From a virus, in the IMG/VR virus record IMGVR_UViG_3300009160_000053, positions 1 through 55,898 of that record: 55,898 nucleotides of DNA. One strand, 5' to 3'. Position 1 is the first letter of the stretch. Every line of letters starts with the position of its first letter. Both the position numbers and the translations under genes were made by a program. Shown piece by piece: positions 43,809 through 51,728 of the stretch. The notes under the pieces were generated by a model that worked only from the letters and a program-made list of their open reading frames with translations, had not been told where the DNA came from and searched no databases.

Positions 43809-44234
43809 TTACCCTCTTTTAAATTTGCGCAATACGCCCCAATTATCTCTCCAGGAAGAGTTGGGGGAAAAATAGATAGACTTAGTTTTTGGAAGTCTAG
43901 TGCTTGGGACAGCGAATACCGCGTCTTGAGGGATATGATAAAAGATAAAGATATCACATACGTTTGGTTTATATTTCATCTTTTCTTTATTGATTTTCAA
44001 ATACGCTCCATACCCATAACCAGCTCCACGAACAGCTAAGAACTTCAGTTTGTTACGGGCGTGGGCATCGGAAGCGCCCATAGTACTCTTGACCTGAACT
44101 CGGCACAGTTTCCCCTTCCAATCAGTAATCAGATCGTACCCATCGTCAATTATAGGTGTGCTAACGAGAAAACCTTGTTCAAGAAGCTTTGCGACTACCT
44201 TCTGGACACCGACGGCACCAATCCGAAGGCTCAC
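43809..44234 (-). CDS. PD-(D/E)XK family nuclease (141 aa)
   Basis: The best start is GTG at 44234, overlapping the endolysin stop (GTGA) with AGGGG six bases upstream; a GTG at 44240 is also in frame. The core GAVGVQKVVAKLLEQGFLV, then IDDGYDLITDWKG and CRVQVKST, has the fold's acidic residues (D30/D31/D34) and the catalytic QxK (Q47, K49). Relatives include Holliday-junction-resolvase and restriction-like endonucleases, and intron-encoded nucleases. An isolated nuclease between lysis and tail genes could be a free-standing homing nuclease, or work in packaging or recombination. No intron is visible. Confidence 0.75.
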   Translation of the reverse strand: MSLRIGAVGVQKVVAKLLEQGFLVSTPIIDDGYDLITDWKGKLCRVQVKSTMGASDAHARNKLKFLAVRGAGYGYGAYLKINKEKMKYKPNVCDIFIFYHIPQDAVFAVPSTRLPKTKSIYFSPNSSWRDNWGVLRKFKRG

Positions 44235-44764
44235 AGCCACCCCCTACCAAGGACATTTGCGGCCAAACGTCTTCTCCTGTAAACGCCATCCCCGTCCCGG
44301 CTACCACCACCATTTGTATTCCCCTCAATTGTCACTAACCAATCCCCCTCGTTTTTCTCCACAAGGCCAACGTGCGCCACCCTGCCCATCGAATGGAACC
44401 AGATTCCAAAGACGTCTGCGGGTTTGAGCGGGGTTCCCTTCCTTTGTCGATCCCAGGTGGGTTTTGCAAGAAATGTCGGGCTCCAAGCCGACCTAGGGTA
44501 GGGATTAAATAGCGTTGCCCCAAAAGCCTTGTCGCCAACCCAAACAATAAATGCTGCGCACCAAGGTGATTTAGTGCCTTCAAGATTTACCGATGAAAGG
44601 ATCTCGTCCACCAAGGCCCCGTCGTTCCGTCCCGACAGTTCCCGAATTCCGATGCTTTTACGGGCCTGTTCGACGATGAGAACCCTCTGCGCCTCAGTTC
44701 CTGGGCCAGCCAGAGAGTCGGAAACAAACGCAAAAAGAATCGCAGCATATATTATTACTTGCAT
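44231..44764 (-). CDS. Exported CHAP-domain endolysin (177 aa)
   Basis: The start is ATG at 44764 (frame open from 44845 but without a site). The N-terminus MQVIIYAAILFAFVSDSLA is a hydrophobic signal, so the enzyme may leave the cytoplasm by the Sec route, or be held as a signal-anchor form. The CHAP catalytic residues are Cys69 in KSPWCAAFIVW and His131 in RVAHVGLVE, with the GNTN pair near 148-151. CHAP enzymes cleave peptidoglycan as amidases or endopeptidases. The gene overlaps the holin by ten bases. With the holin and u-spanin it completes a lysis set. Confidence 0.8.
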   Translation of the reverse strand: MQVIIYAAILFAFVSDSLAGPGTEAQRVLIVEQARKSIGIRELSGRNDGALVDEILSSVNLEGTKSPWCAAFIVWVGDKAFGATLFNPYPRSAWSPTFLAKPTWDRQRKGTPLKPADVFGIWFHSMGRVAHVGLVEKNEGDWLVTIEGNTNGGGSRDGDGVYRRRRLAANVLGRGWL

Positions 44765-45096
44765 GAAAGAATTGCTGCGATAAGAAGAACACCAAAAACA
44801 AACGAGAAGATTGCAAGTCTTGTCTTTGGGCAAGCCTCCTTCCAATCATCTTTTAAAACACCTTTGTCAACGTACTGGTCGAGAATCTTCCAATCCATTT
44901 GAAGCACCGACCAAGCTAGAAATGTGCAAAACAAAAACCGGACGGCTCCGAATGCAAGAACATGCAAGGAACCAAGATCAACAACGCCAGCTGTGCTGTC
45001 GAAACCCTGAAGAATAGGGCCTAGAAAAAAGAAAATGATGATAGCGACACTCAGAGCAACTAAGCCCTGAAAGCTATTTCGGATCCACCGAATCAC
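44755..45096 (-). CDS. Putative holin, three membrane segments (113 aa)
   Basis: GTG start, overlapping the u-spanin stop (GTGA) with GGGGA upstream. Hydrophobic segments at about 11-29 (GLVALSVAIIIFFFLGPIL), 44-65 (LHVLAFGAVRFLFCTFLAW) and 94-112 (LAIFSFVFGVLLIAAILSC). Three segments and a short soluble middle (KILDQYVDKGVLKDDWK) fit a class I holin, directly before the exported endolysin. If the endolysin is Sec-exported, this protein may act mainly as a timed membrane depolariser (pinholin). Function is by context and topology. Confidence 0.65.
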   Translation of the reverse strand: MIRWIRNSFQGLVALSVAIIIFFFLGPILQGFDSTAGVVDLGSLHVLAFGAVRFLFCTFLAWSVLQMDWKILDQYVDKGVLKDDWKEACPKTRLAIFSFVFGVLLIAAILSCK

Positions 45097-45506
45097 CAGG
45101 GTATCCCCACAAATTTACGAGCTATAGCCATAACCCCGCTAAATAAGAACCCACGGAAGACCCAAAGCACCAAAGCAATAATTGCGCCACGATAGATCCA
45201 CAATTCTTTAAGGGCTTTACGTTGTTTCTCTTTCCAGACGACTGCGTTCTTAACGGCTTCGTTCTTTTCTTTAATCGCCTGCTCTAAAGCCTCTGTATTG
45301 GCGTAACACGCCTCTTTAGCGGACTTTAATTGCTCTTTAGCGGCCTCTATATGCTTTTTAGCCTCTGGGTTCGCGACGGCAGAGGCAGCATCAAGCCTAG
45401 CCTCTGTGGTAGTGAAATTAGGTAGACCCCTGCTTGAAACTGTCGTACAACCCGAAAGAAAGAGACAAGCTAGTATCAAAAGCACGCTCATGGCTGATTT
45501 TGACAT
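45093..45506 (-). CDS. Unimolecular spanin (u-spanin) (137 aa)
   Basis: Start chosen at ATG 45506 (a TTG at 45524 is in frame). The N-terminus MSKSAMSVLLILACLFLSGC is a lipoprotein signal with lipobox LSGC (Cys20). A charged helical periplasmic part follows (EAAKEQLKSAKEACYANTE; EQAIKEKNEAVKN), and the C-terminus holds a membrane segment (YRGAIIALVLWVFRGFLF). Lipid anchor at one end and membrane helix at the other is the u-spanin architecture first described for phage T1 gp11 (131 aa), which fuses inner and outer membrane in the last step of lysis. Implies a Gram-negative host. Confidence 0.75.
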   Translation of the reverse strand: MSKSAMSVLLILACLFLSGCTTVSSRGLPNFTTTEARLDAASAVANPEAKKHIEAAKEQLKSAKEACYANTEALEQAIKEKNEAVKNAVVWKEKQRKALKELWIYRGAIIALVLWVFRGFLFSGVMAIARKFVGIPW

Positions 45507-45530
45507 ACTTTTGTCTAGACGCAACAGAGG

Positions 45531-45761
45531 TTATTTTACTCCAAGTTTTTCGGCTACCCACGTTCCAACAAAAGAAAATAGGAGACCAATTGCCCCTGCC
45601 CACCCTACAACAAGATTGATATGTTTCTCCGCGTGATGCAAACGGTCTGAGTGACCAGAAAGCATCTCATCGTGCCGGCGAATTAAATCAACAACCGAGT
45701 CAAGCTTAGCATCAATTCCGGCAAGTTTTACGCAGATTTCGTTTACGTCTTTGCGGGGCAT
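45531..45761 (-). CDS. XhlA-like small membrane protein (76 aa)
   Basis: TGGAGAAA precedes the ATG. An amphipathic coiled-coil N-terminus (DAKLDSVVDLIRRHDEML; SDRLHHAEKHI) is followed by one membrane segment at about 49-68 (VVGWAGAIGLLFSFVGTWV). This is the shape of XhlA-type holin-assisting or antiholin proteins. It overlaps the upstream gene by 50 bases and stands at the head of the lysis cassette, so it may set the timing of the holin at 44755. Confidence 0.6.
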   Translation of the reverse strand: MPRKDVNEICVKLAGIDAKLDSVVDLIRRHDEMLSGHSDRLHHAEKHINLVVGWAGAIGLLFSFVGTWVAEKLGVK

Positions 45762-45996
45762 GTGTTTTCTCCAGTCGTTCTAACTTTTTATTTAAACGGT
45801 CTCGCACCGCTTCAGCATTAAGCGAAAATCCACAAATCCTAAAAAGAGGTTCAGTGATCTGAAAGAACTCTCTGAAATGTTCAGGAGTAAAAGCCCAATC
45901 AGGCTTTCTTTTGGTCCGACACGGTAAAGCGGCGAGATCAAGATCAGCTACAGCTTGCTCGACAATCGCTGCCGTAAGATCAAGCCATCCTCGCAT
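45712..45996 (-). CDS. Hypothetical protein at head-lysis boundary (94 aa)
   Basis: The frame is open from 46113, but the ATG at 45996 fits the normal small overlap (17 bases) with the gene before it; ATG at 46023 is an alternative. It begins with helices (LDLTAAIVEQAVADLDLAA), continues with an aromatic segment (FTPEHFREFFQITEPLFRIC) and ends with a basic helix (LERLEKTHAPQRRKRNLR). The FF.....F..C pattern is found in small conserved proteins next to lysis genes of other phages, role unknown. Confidence 0.5.
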   Translation of the reverse strand: MRGWLDLTAAIVEQAVADLDLAALPCRTKRKPDWAFTPEHFREFFQITEPLFRICGFSLNAEAVRDRLNKKLERLEKTHAPQRRKRNLRKTCRN

Positions 45997-46276
45997 TAGC
46001 GTCCAACTTTCTCTCAACTGCATTCTCAAAAGAAATTGGTTCTTGGGGCTCAGCACCAACCGTATCAAGCCTAACTTCGTGGCCTTCGATTGCTTCAAGA
46101 ACCATCTTCCCATTTGTGAACTGAACTCGAGCTATTGCTTCAAACGATTCCCCGGGTTGGACTCCTTGCGGGGGTACAAAACCACTTGGAATCGGGAATA
46201 CAACTAGATCGGCAGCTAAAGAAGCCGTCTCTGCGACGTTTTCTGTCTGCTTAGCGGTAACTTGATTGGCTAACAT
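45980..46276 (-). CDS. Hypothetical small protein (98 aa)
   Basis: An Ala/Val-rich N-terminus (QVTAKQTENVAETASLAADL), a Pro/Gly turn section (FPIPSGFVPPQGVQPGES) and a short beta part (AIARVQFTNGKMVLEAIEG). It has the features of a small head or head-tail joining protein, but no family match can be seen. It follows directly after the hairpin at 46292-46316 and overlaps the next gene by 17 bases. Confidence 0.5.
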   Translation of the reverse strand: MLANQVTAKQTENVAETASLAADLVVFPIPSGFVPPQGVQPGESFEAIARVQFTNGKMVLEAIEGHEVRLDTVGAEPQEPISFENAVERKLDANARMA

Positions 46277-46291
46277 AAGAATAGGTGAAGA

Positions 46292-46316
46292 CTCCTAGGG
46301 GATAGAACCCTAGGAG
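46292..46316 (-). terminator. GC hairpin between capsid and lysis genes
   Basis: CTCCTAGGG (46292-46300) pairs perfectly with CCCTAGGAG (46308-46316), loop 7. In the minus-strand RNA it reads ...CCTAGGG TTCTAT CCCCTAGG..., sharing the 13-base core GGGTTCTATCCCC with the hairpin at 9502-9531. There is no long U-run. It follows the capsid and the 80-aa gene and probably reduces transcription into the lysis genes. Confidence 0.6.
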
Positions 46317-46330
46317 CCTCCATTAATTAC

Positions 46331-46573
46331 TTAAGCGTTGACTCGGTTAACGAGAACAATGAGCTCGTTAATTTTGTCAGCCAGAACCTTGAAGTTATTA
46401 TTCACAAGGGTCTGGGTAGGGGTCGCAGTCACATCACTAACAGTGTTACCCGTAGTGCCTGTAGCGGCAGTAAGAGAAACGACGTTAGTCCACGCACCAC
46501 CATTGGCCAGGACATTGCGGACTCCAGCCGCAAAGACCTGATCTTGTGTTTGAATAGAGAGAGGAAGAGCCAT
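46331..46573 (-). CDS. Small head-associated protein (80 aa)
   Basis: The strong ribosome site GGAGA before the ATG, just after the major capsid gene, implies high expression. The sequence (ALPLSIQTQDQVFAAGVRNV; TAATGTTGNTVSDVTATPTQ) and a C-terminal coiled-coil-like helix (NNNFKVLADKINELIVLVNR) resemble small capsid fibre or decoration proteins that trimerise by the C-terminal helix. Exact role unknown; assignment is by position and shape. Confidence 0.55.
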   Translation of the reverse strand: MALPLSIQTQDQVFAAGVRNVLANGGAWTNVVSLTAATGTTGNTVSDVTATPTQTLVNNNFKVLADKINELIVLVNRVNA

Positions 46574-46595
46574 ATATATGTTCTCCTTTCTCTAT

Positions 46596-47906
46596 TTAGC
46601 TGATGGTGTTGCGCAAGTGACGGATTACGTAACCCATGTGCGGGAAGATGGGTTTAGCGCCATTTGAGAAAATGGCCCTAAAATATCCCAAAGTTCCGTC
46701 TGGGTTATTTACGCGATCCGGGATGTTCCTCCAGGTGAACTCGCCACGATAGTTTTGAGCGTTGAACTCCATTCCACCACCAATGCTCAAGGGCTTGGGG
46801 ACCAAGCTCGTGAACACTTCCGGAACAAAGATAATAGTATCTTCGTACGCGGCAGTGAGGTAGTTGGAATTAAGTTCATACTTAAATCCCTGGGTTTTAT
46901 TGCCAGATGACGAACTATTGTTGGAGGAACGAACAAACGGGTAAACCCGAGTGAACGTAGTGCCACTGAGGGAGTAACGAGGCGCAAACGCATCTACCAA
47001 GTGATGGAAGTTGCGGTAGCTGCGCTGTACACCCAAGGGGGCGAGCAATTCGTTAACCCGTTCGCTCCAGCGGAAATCCTGACGGATATCCGCGTTAGCC
47101 CGGATCAAGGAATCACTGGTTTCGGGCGACATAATCGCCAAGAACACAGGGGCTCCGTTAGACCGATCGTAGGCGTTTGCACCTGCTCCATTGCGGAGAA
47201 GATCCATATACACCCGATCAAGGATGGTCTGGGTCAACTGCGTAGCGGCGGCGGTTGCTGTCGTGGCGCTGGGGAAACCACTTACACGAGTGTCAACACC
47301 AGTTGACAATTTTCGGATGGTCCCACCAATACCAACGTCCTCACCTGAGGCAACAACGGTAGAGGTAGTCGCCAGAAGCTTATTTTCGGCTTGGTCGACG
47401 TACTGGTCACGATACCGCTGAATCCAGACTTCAGTCGTGGATTCGGTCATGATTTGCATGATGTTGGAGAGCTGCTCTTTCCGTTTCATGGGGAAGCGCA
47501 GGTCATTCAACGAGACGTTAGGGGATTCAAGCGCAGCGTGCTGCAGCCCGTAGGTCCGAAGCGTCTGACCGAAGTCCAACACTTTACCAACGCTGCTAGG
47601 GAAAGAATTAGCATTCCCCGAAGCACCTGAGTCAGCGCCAGTTCCGTCATACGACAATGTGCCACCGTAAGAACCGCCGTTTTGCGAAACGTTGTTCCAA
47701 GAGATCTTGGGACCACTACCGTCATAAGGTAGCGAACGCTCGTAAACCAGAACGGAAACGGTGTCACCCATCTCATCCGGCCAAGCATCTTGTTTAACCA
47801 ATTTGAGCCAGGGGCTCGTATCAACTGTTTTACGATAAATATCGTCACCGATACGGTTGCTCTCAGAGATAAGCAACTGCTCGATTGCTGTGTATTCAGT
47901 AGCCAT
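46596..47906 (-). CDS. Major capsid protein (436 aa)
   Basis: Length, position (after scaffold and decoration genes) and composition suit a HK97-fold capsid. Visible features: N-terminal TEYTAIEQLLISESNRIGDD, a central WIQRYRDQYVDQAENKLLA, and the C-terminal domain-like segment VFLAIMSPETSDSLIRANA and FAPRYSLSGTTFTRVYPFV. AAAGGA lies at good spacing upstream of the ATG, and a 226-base gap with a promoter-like element precedes it, as expected for the most abundant virion protein. No delta-domain fusion is seen; the scaffold is separate. Confidence 0.8.
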   Translation of the reverse strand: MATEYTAIEQLLISESNRIGDDIYRKTVDTSPWLKLVKQDAWPDEMGDTVSVLVYERSLPYDGSGPKISWNNVSQNGGSYGGTLSYDGTGADSGASGNANSFPSSVGKVLDFGQTLRTYGLQHAALESPNVSLNDLRFPMKRKEQLSNIMQIMTESTTEVWIQRYRDQYVDQAENKLLATTSTVVASGEDVGIGGTIRKLSTGVDTRVSGFPSATTATAAATQLTQTILDRVYMDLLRNGAGANAYDRSNGAPVFLAIMSPETSDSLIRANADIRQDFRWSERVNELLAPLGVQRSYRNFHHLVDAFAPRYSLSGTTFTRVYPFVRSSNNSSSSGNKTQGFKYELNSNYLTAAYEDTIIFVPEVFTSLVPKPLSIGGGMEFNAQNYRGEFTWRNIPDRVNNPDGTLGYFRAIFSNGAKPIFPHMGYVIRHLRNTIS

Positions 47907-48132
47907 AGTATTTAGTGTCCTTTCAAAAGTAAATTTAGAAACTGTAAGTCCATTGCCGAAGGTAATGGCAGTTCCTGTGTTTGTTTCCCTGGCGGCATCC
48001 CAGAGCTTTTATTGCCCGTAAGCTATTCGTCCTCGACTAACGCGGTGGCGGCCCGCGGATACGCCCATGTCAATTTCTAACAGCTAATGTAGATCGTAAT
48101 GCTTTTTAAAACTTGTCAAGTGGGGCTGGGAA
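47907..48132 (-). promoter_or_regulatory. Intergenic region upstream of the capsid gene with promoter-like and GC-rich element
   Basis: The longest gap in the late region. Read on the minus strand it contains TTGACA (48119-48114) with TACGAT (48098-48093), spacer 15; a second TTGACA (48073-48068) without a good -10; a GC stem CGCGG/CCGCG near 48036-48052; a near-perfect stem at 47950-47968; then the capsid ribosome site AAAGGA. The two stems suggest a structured 5' leader, which would stabilise the capsid mRNA. Promoter assignment is tentative. Confidence 0.4.
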
Positions 48133-49581
48133 TTAGTCAATGGTAACAGCGCTGAAAGACATAATAGAGTCAGGTCCCTGGCCTATGGTGTGCACGTCTG
48201 GAAATACGGCGGGTGACACTTTCCAGAAGTTGAACTTGAAAATAAAATTCGGAGCGCAATCGAGCTCAAAAACAACTAGCTTAGGTATTCCATTTTTTGG
48301 TAGTTTTTCCGAGAAGGTGTTAGCTTGCACACCATTTAAGCTGTCTACAGTTGTGACGACACTAATGTAGTCTGGGCAATACTGGGGGTCGCCAACAGTA
48401 TCAATCAAAACACCAATCCTTACTTTCAGAAAGTACCAATTCTGAATATTAACGATATTAAAAGGGCTTGTTGTCAAAAGATCCTCCTTCCCCCCAACAG
48501 CGAAAGTAAAGGCCTCCGCATAAAAACCATTACCTTGGCTATCGGGAGTATCGTAAGAAAAGTAAGACGTCCTTACGTTTTTTGCACCCAATCGATACTT
48601 ATTGGAAGCGTTAAAACTAGCTTCCCACCACTCTGAGTAACCGGGGTAATTAACATAAGTCGTGGGAACGCCAAATCCTGGTACAGTTGCTATACAGCTG
48701 TCTGGATTGTAAGTGGACACCAATAATCCTATGTTGTTAAAATAGGGTCTCTTAACAAAGGTTGGGTAGCTGCTGAATTCAGCCCCAAGCTCATCACAGA
48801 GTAAATTAGCGTTTGTGTTTGCTGGCGGTGGATCATTAATTATAACTGTCGAGGGGTTTATCGCTGGGTCTGAAAGAACAAAATCTGAAGAAGGTGGTAC
48901 TCTACCAAAGATTTTTACTGGTACTGGACGAATTAGGTAGCTCCCAACGTTGCCGTAAACGTTTCCCAGAATTGAAGTACTCCCAAACTTACTAAACTTT
49001 TTTGGAAACCTAGATAAATTAAACTGAAGCGCTGCATCACCCTGTTCAAAGCCGCAATAATAAATATTTGGAATCAGGTTTTCTAAAAGGAGGGTAATTT
49101 GATGGGTGTAGTTTGAGGGGTTTGCCTGAGAATACCCAGGTATGGCTACCCGTATTCGATACTTGTCAGAACCTTTTACAATTATGTTTTTGCCAGCTCC
49201 CCGAACAATATCGTAAGACTTTGAATAATTGTGGGAGACGTGAAGGTTAAAGAATTCTCCAGTTGCTGCGTTTTGAAGCCCCATAGTTGCGTCAGAAGCA
49301 TTTTTAGTGCCTTGCCCCGGAGATAAGACTGAGACTGTAGAAATAATCCCAACAACTCTTACCGCGGCTGGGAAATAAAAAAACCTATCGGCTCCCGTCT
49401 CATTTGCCTCTTGCGCGGGGGAAACCCCAAAATATACAACTTTGTCGGCTGTTCCAGAATTTGCGGTTACAGCATGCGAAAGAGACAAAGTAAAGAAACC
49501 AGTCTTCTCCCGCAACGTGCTGACTAGGGTTGGAACCTCGGTCAGTAGCGTTTCTGTATCGGGTGATCCTGAGAGGAACAT
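48133..49581 (-). CDS. Virion-associated protein, unknown (482 aa)
   Basis: A soluble beta-rich protein (VVRVVGIISTVSVLSPGQ-like strands; GYSQANPSNYTHQITLLLEN; IGLLVSTYNPDSCIATVPG) without a conserved enzyme motif. Its place between the scaffold/decoration genes and the major capsid gene suggests a head component, such as a large decoration or head-fibre protein. Its size and the YSEWWEASFNASNKYRLGAK segment suggest carbohydrate-binding-like folding, but that is speculative. ATG start with no strong ribosome site; coupled to the gene before it. Confidence 0.55.
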   Translation of the reverse strand: MFLSGSPDTETLLTEVPTLVSTLREKTGFFTLSLSHAVTANSGTADKVVYFGVSPAQEANETGADRFFYFPAAVRVVGIISTVSVLSPGQGTKNASDATMGLQNAATGEFFNLHVSHNYSKSYDIVRGAGKNIIVKGSDKYRIRVAIPGYSQANPSNYTHQITLLLENLIPNIYYCGFEQGDAALQFNLSRFPKKFSKFGSTSILGNVYGNVGSYLIRPVPVKIFGRVPPSSDFVLSDPAINPSTVIINDPPPANTNANLLCDELGAEFSSYPTFVKRPYFNNIGLLVSTYNPDSCIATVPGFGVPTTYVNYPGYSEWWEASFNASNKYRLGAKNVRTSYFSYDTPDSQGNGFYAEAFTFAVGGKEDLLTTSPFNIVNIQNWYFLKVRIGVLIDTVGDPQYCPDYISVVTTVDSLNGVQANTFSEKLPKNGIPKLVVFELDCAPNFIFKFNFWKVSPAVFPDVHTIGQGPDSIMSFSAVTID

Positions 49582-49584
49582 TTT

Positions 49585-50094
49585 TTAAGCCTCAATAGCG
49601 ATCCACATTGCGTATGGCGTACTAGTTGCTTGATTCACTTCTGCCTTCAGATAAATTGCAGCAGTAGGAATATAAGATCCTTCAAAAATGATACCGCCAC
49701 CTTTTTTTGGTAAAAGGATACCGTTGCCGCTGTTGCCGCTAGTCGAAGGTATATTTAAAGGAGTTGGATTTTCGGGAGCGTACCCAATGCCAAGATACAT
49801 ATCAGCAGATGCTGAAAGGTTCTGGACTAATAAATACTTCCGTGCTGGGTTTTGTTCAAAAATTTTATCGGTCCCGGATTGAAGCAGTCCTTGTCTTACC
49901 GACTTTGAAGTGGCTCCGCTTCTGGGAACAGTCGTTATTGTGCCACTTACTGGAATCGGATTACCTATGCTGTTTGTTACCTCTACCTCGTTATTAGTGG
50001 TGGAGCCAGTCTTAGCCTCAATCTTATTGAGGAGACTAACTGTCTTTCGCAGGGACGTATCCGCCCCATCGTTGGCGAAGGGCGTATCGTCCAC
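49585..50094 (-). CDS. Putative head decoration / accessory protein (169 aa)
   Basis: GTG start with AAAGG some distance upstream. The central NPARKYLLVQNLSASADMYLGIG is a pattern repeatedly found in small phage virion accessory proteins with beta-sandwich fold, followed by PLNIPSTSGNSGNGILLP and a GG loop. The N-terminus (LRKTVSLLNKIEAKTGS) is helical and may contact the shell. It lies between scaffold and the 482-aa protein. Decoration or stabilising role by analogy. Confidence 0.55.
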   Translation of the reverse strand: MDDTPFANDGADTSLRKTVSLLNKIEAKTGSTTNNEVEVTNSIGNPIPVSGTITTVPRSGATSKSVRQGLLQSGTDKIFEQNPARKYLLVQNLSASADMYLGIGYAPENPTPLNIPSTSGNSGNGILLPKKGGGIIFEGSYIPTAAIYLKAEVNQATSTPYAMWIAIEA

Positions 50095-50097
50095 GGA

Positions 50098-51405
50098 TTA
50101 CAAACCTTTTTCGAGGGCTTCTAAGAAGCTAAGACCTTTATCGAGTTTTTCCGACTTGGCTGAAGCCGTACCAGAACCAGCGCCAGGAGTTGCTTTTCGG
50201 TACTCGGCCAGATTCGTTTTAAGGCTGGCCATTTCTTGATTGGTTTTGGCTATGTACTCCTTAAACACTTGCATCACCAAAGGAAGCGAAACTGCTTGGT
50301 ACGTGAGGGCCGCTCTGGCGCGATGGTCAAGGGGCTCGGTATCTAATTTTTCGGCTTCCGTACGTATATTATCAATAGTTTTGTTCCATTGGTCGTTGCC
50401 ATCGACTTTCTTAAGTAAAGGCATGTCCTCCTGGTATTTGTCCCATACTTCAGAAAACGCCTTCTTGGCTTCCGAATCATACGTAGCTCGATTGGCGCGT
50501 TCAGCTTCTTCCTGACGTTTTGTGAGTTGGAGCAAGGCTTCCTTGCTGTTTTTCAAAAGGTCTTCTTTTTTAGAGTTAAGCTGGGCAAGCTCTTCAACTT
50601 TATTACGAACGGCAAGAGCATCAACTGGGTCGATTTCACTGGTTAGAGACTTAACCAACTGCCTACGTTTTGCGGCATCTGGTTCAGAAGCAGCTTCTAA
50701 AACATTTCCAGCCTTAAGCTCGTAAGAAGAGAAAATATCCGAGATTTCTTTTGAAGCCTTTGCAATAGGCTCAGAAATACTTGTTTTAAACTCTTTAGTT
50801 GCCTCAAGTTTAAAGACTCGAAGCTCCCCTTCTAGCTCGTCACGTTCTTTCTTAAACTGCTCAAGACGCTCGTTGTACTCGGCAAGCTGCGTATCATCTT
50901 CGGCCTTATTACCGCTTTCTTCAACCACTTCGGTGCGATTGGCGACCTTGCTCTCAAATTCTTTAAGTTTTGACTTAGCCTCACGCAATTCTTTGGTGAG
51001 CTTAGCAAACGCTGTCTGTGCGGCTGGAGAGGCAGTAGAAGGAGTTTCCTCGGAAACAGCTTCGAGTTCTGGTTTTGATTCAGTAGTTTCTTCAGGAAGA
51101 CCAAGCTTTCCAAGCTGATCCAAAACAGAGCCTGGGGTCTTAGCGGTAGCTGTTTCTACCGGAGTCTCAGCTTTGGGCGCAACAGCCTCGGCAGGCTTAC
51201 TCTCCGCAACCTTTTCTTTTTTTGCAACTGCAACTGGCTCTTTTGGGGTAGCCGCTTTGTTTAACGGCACTGGGCCGTCAGTTCCAAGCGCAGCATCTAA
51301 GGCTTCGGCAAGAGTAAAAGGAGTTTTTGGTGCAACTACCTCAGGGGCGCTGCTAACAGATTCTACTGCTGGTTCAACTTGAGGCTCGGCTGTGGCTGTT
51401 GACAT
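50098..51405 (-). CDS. Scaffolding protein (435 aa)
   Basis: The N-terminal third is a Pro/Ala/Glu-rich disordered arm (EPAVESVSSAPEVVAPKT; KAETPVETATAKTP). The middle is a long coiled coil (KLTKELREAKSKLKEFESKV; LEQFKKERDELEGELRVFKL). The C-terminal end (KSEKLDKGLSFLEALEKGL) is a short basic helix of the type that binds the capsid protein. Charge, helicity and location between portal and capsid genes define a podovirus-type scaffold. GGGGAG precedes the ATG. No fused protease is seen and no capsid maturation protease occurs nearby. Confidence 0.8.
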   Translation of the reverse strand: MSTATAEPQVEPAVESVSSAPEVVAPKTPFTLAEALDAALGTDGPVPLNKAATPKEPVAVAKKEKVAESKPAEAVAPKAETPVETATAKTPGSVLDQLGKLGLPEETTESKPELEAVSEETPSTASPAAQTAFAKLTKELREAKSKLKEFESKVANRTEVVEESGNKAEDDTQLAEYNERLEQFKKERDELEGELRVFKLEATKEFKTSISEPIAKASKEISDIFSSYELKAGNVLEAASEPDAAKRRQLVKSLTSEIDPVDALAVRNKVEELAQLNSKKEDLLKNSKEALLQLTKRQEEAERANRATYDSEAKKAFSEVWDKYQEDMPLLKKVDGNDQWNKTIDNIRTEAEKLDTEPLDHRARAALTYQAVSLPLVMQVFKEYIAKTNQEMASLKTNLAEYRKATPGAGSGTASAKSEKLDKGLSFLEALEKGL

Positions 51406-51407
51406 TA

Positions 51408-51698
51408 TTATTCACTCCCCTTATTCGTTTCGCTCCAAGGCTCAGGCAAAGGCTCTGAAGGTTGTTTCAACTCTTTAAGAACTTCGATATTGCGAAGGGC
51501 ATCATAATACCCCTCACGTTTGGAATTAATAAGAGCATTAAACTGAATTGCGTCCATTCCGGTAGGAACTTTCACTTCAGCAGGTAAAGCTACTTCCATG
51601 AGTACAGATAAACCTGCTTTGAGTGCAGGATTTTCTTCCCAAGCTTTTTTCCATTGTAGTTGTAGATCGTCTCTTTTGGCCCACTCGTGTAGTTTCAT
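51408..51698 (-). CDS. Small conserved protein between portal and scaffold (96 aa)
   Basis: Begins MKLHEWAKRDDLQLQWKKAW, then LKAGLSVLMEVALPA and a helical segment (NSKREGYYDALRNIEVLKEL). Proteins with this opening are often found between portal and scaffold genes of podoviruses, with unknown role. Two bases separate its stop from the scaffold start. Possibly a head-assembly cofactor. Confidence 0.55.
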   Translation of the reverse strand: MKLHEWAKRDDLQLQWKKAWEENPALKAGLSVLMEVALPAEVKVPTGMDAIQFNALINSKREGYYDALRNIEVLKELKQPSEPLPEPWSETNKGSE

Positions 51699-51728
51699 TG
51701 TGTCTCGACACTATCTGGTCAATACGTT

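Noticed and set aside
47391-47630. Plus-strand open frames opposite the capsid gene
   Set aside because: Shadows of a well-supported structural gene; no start signals.
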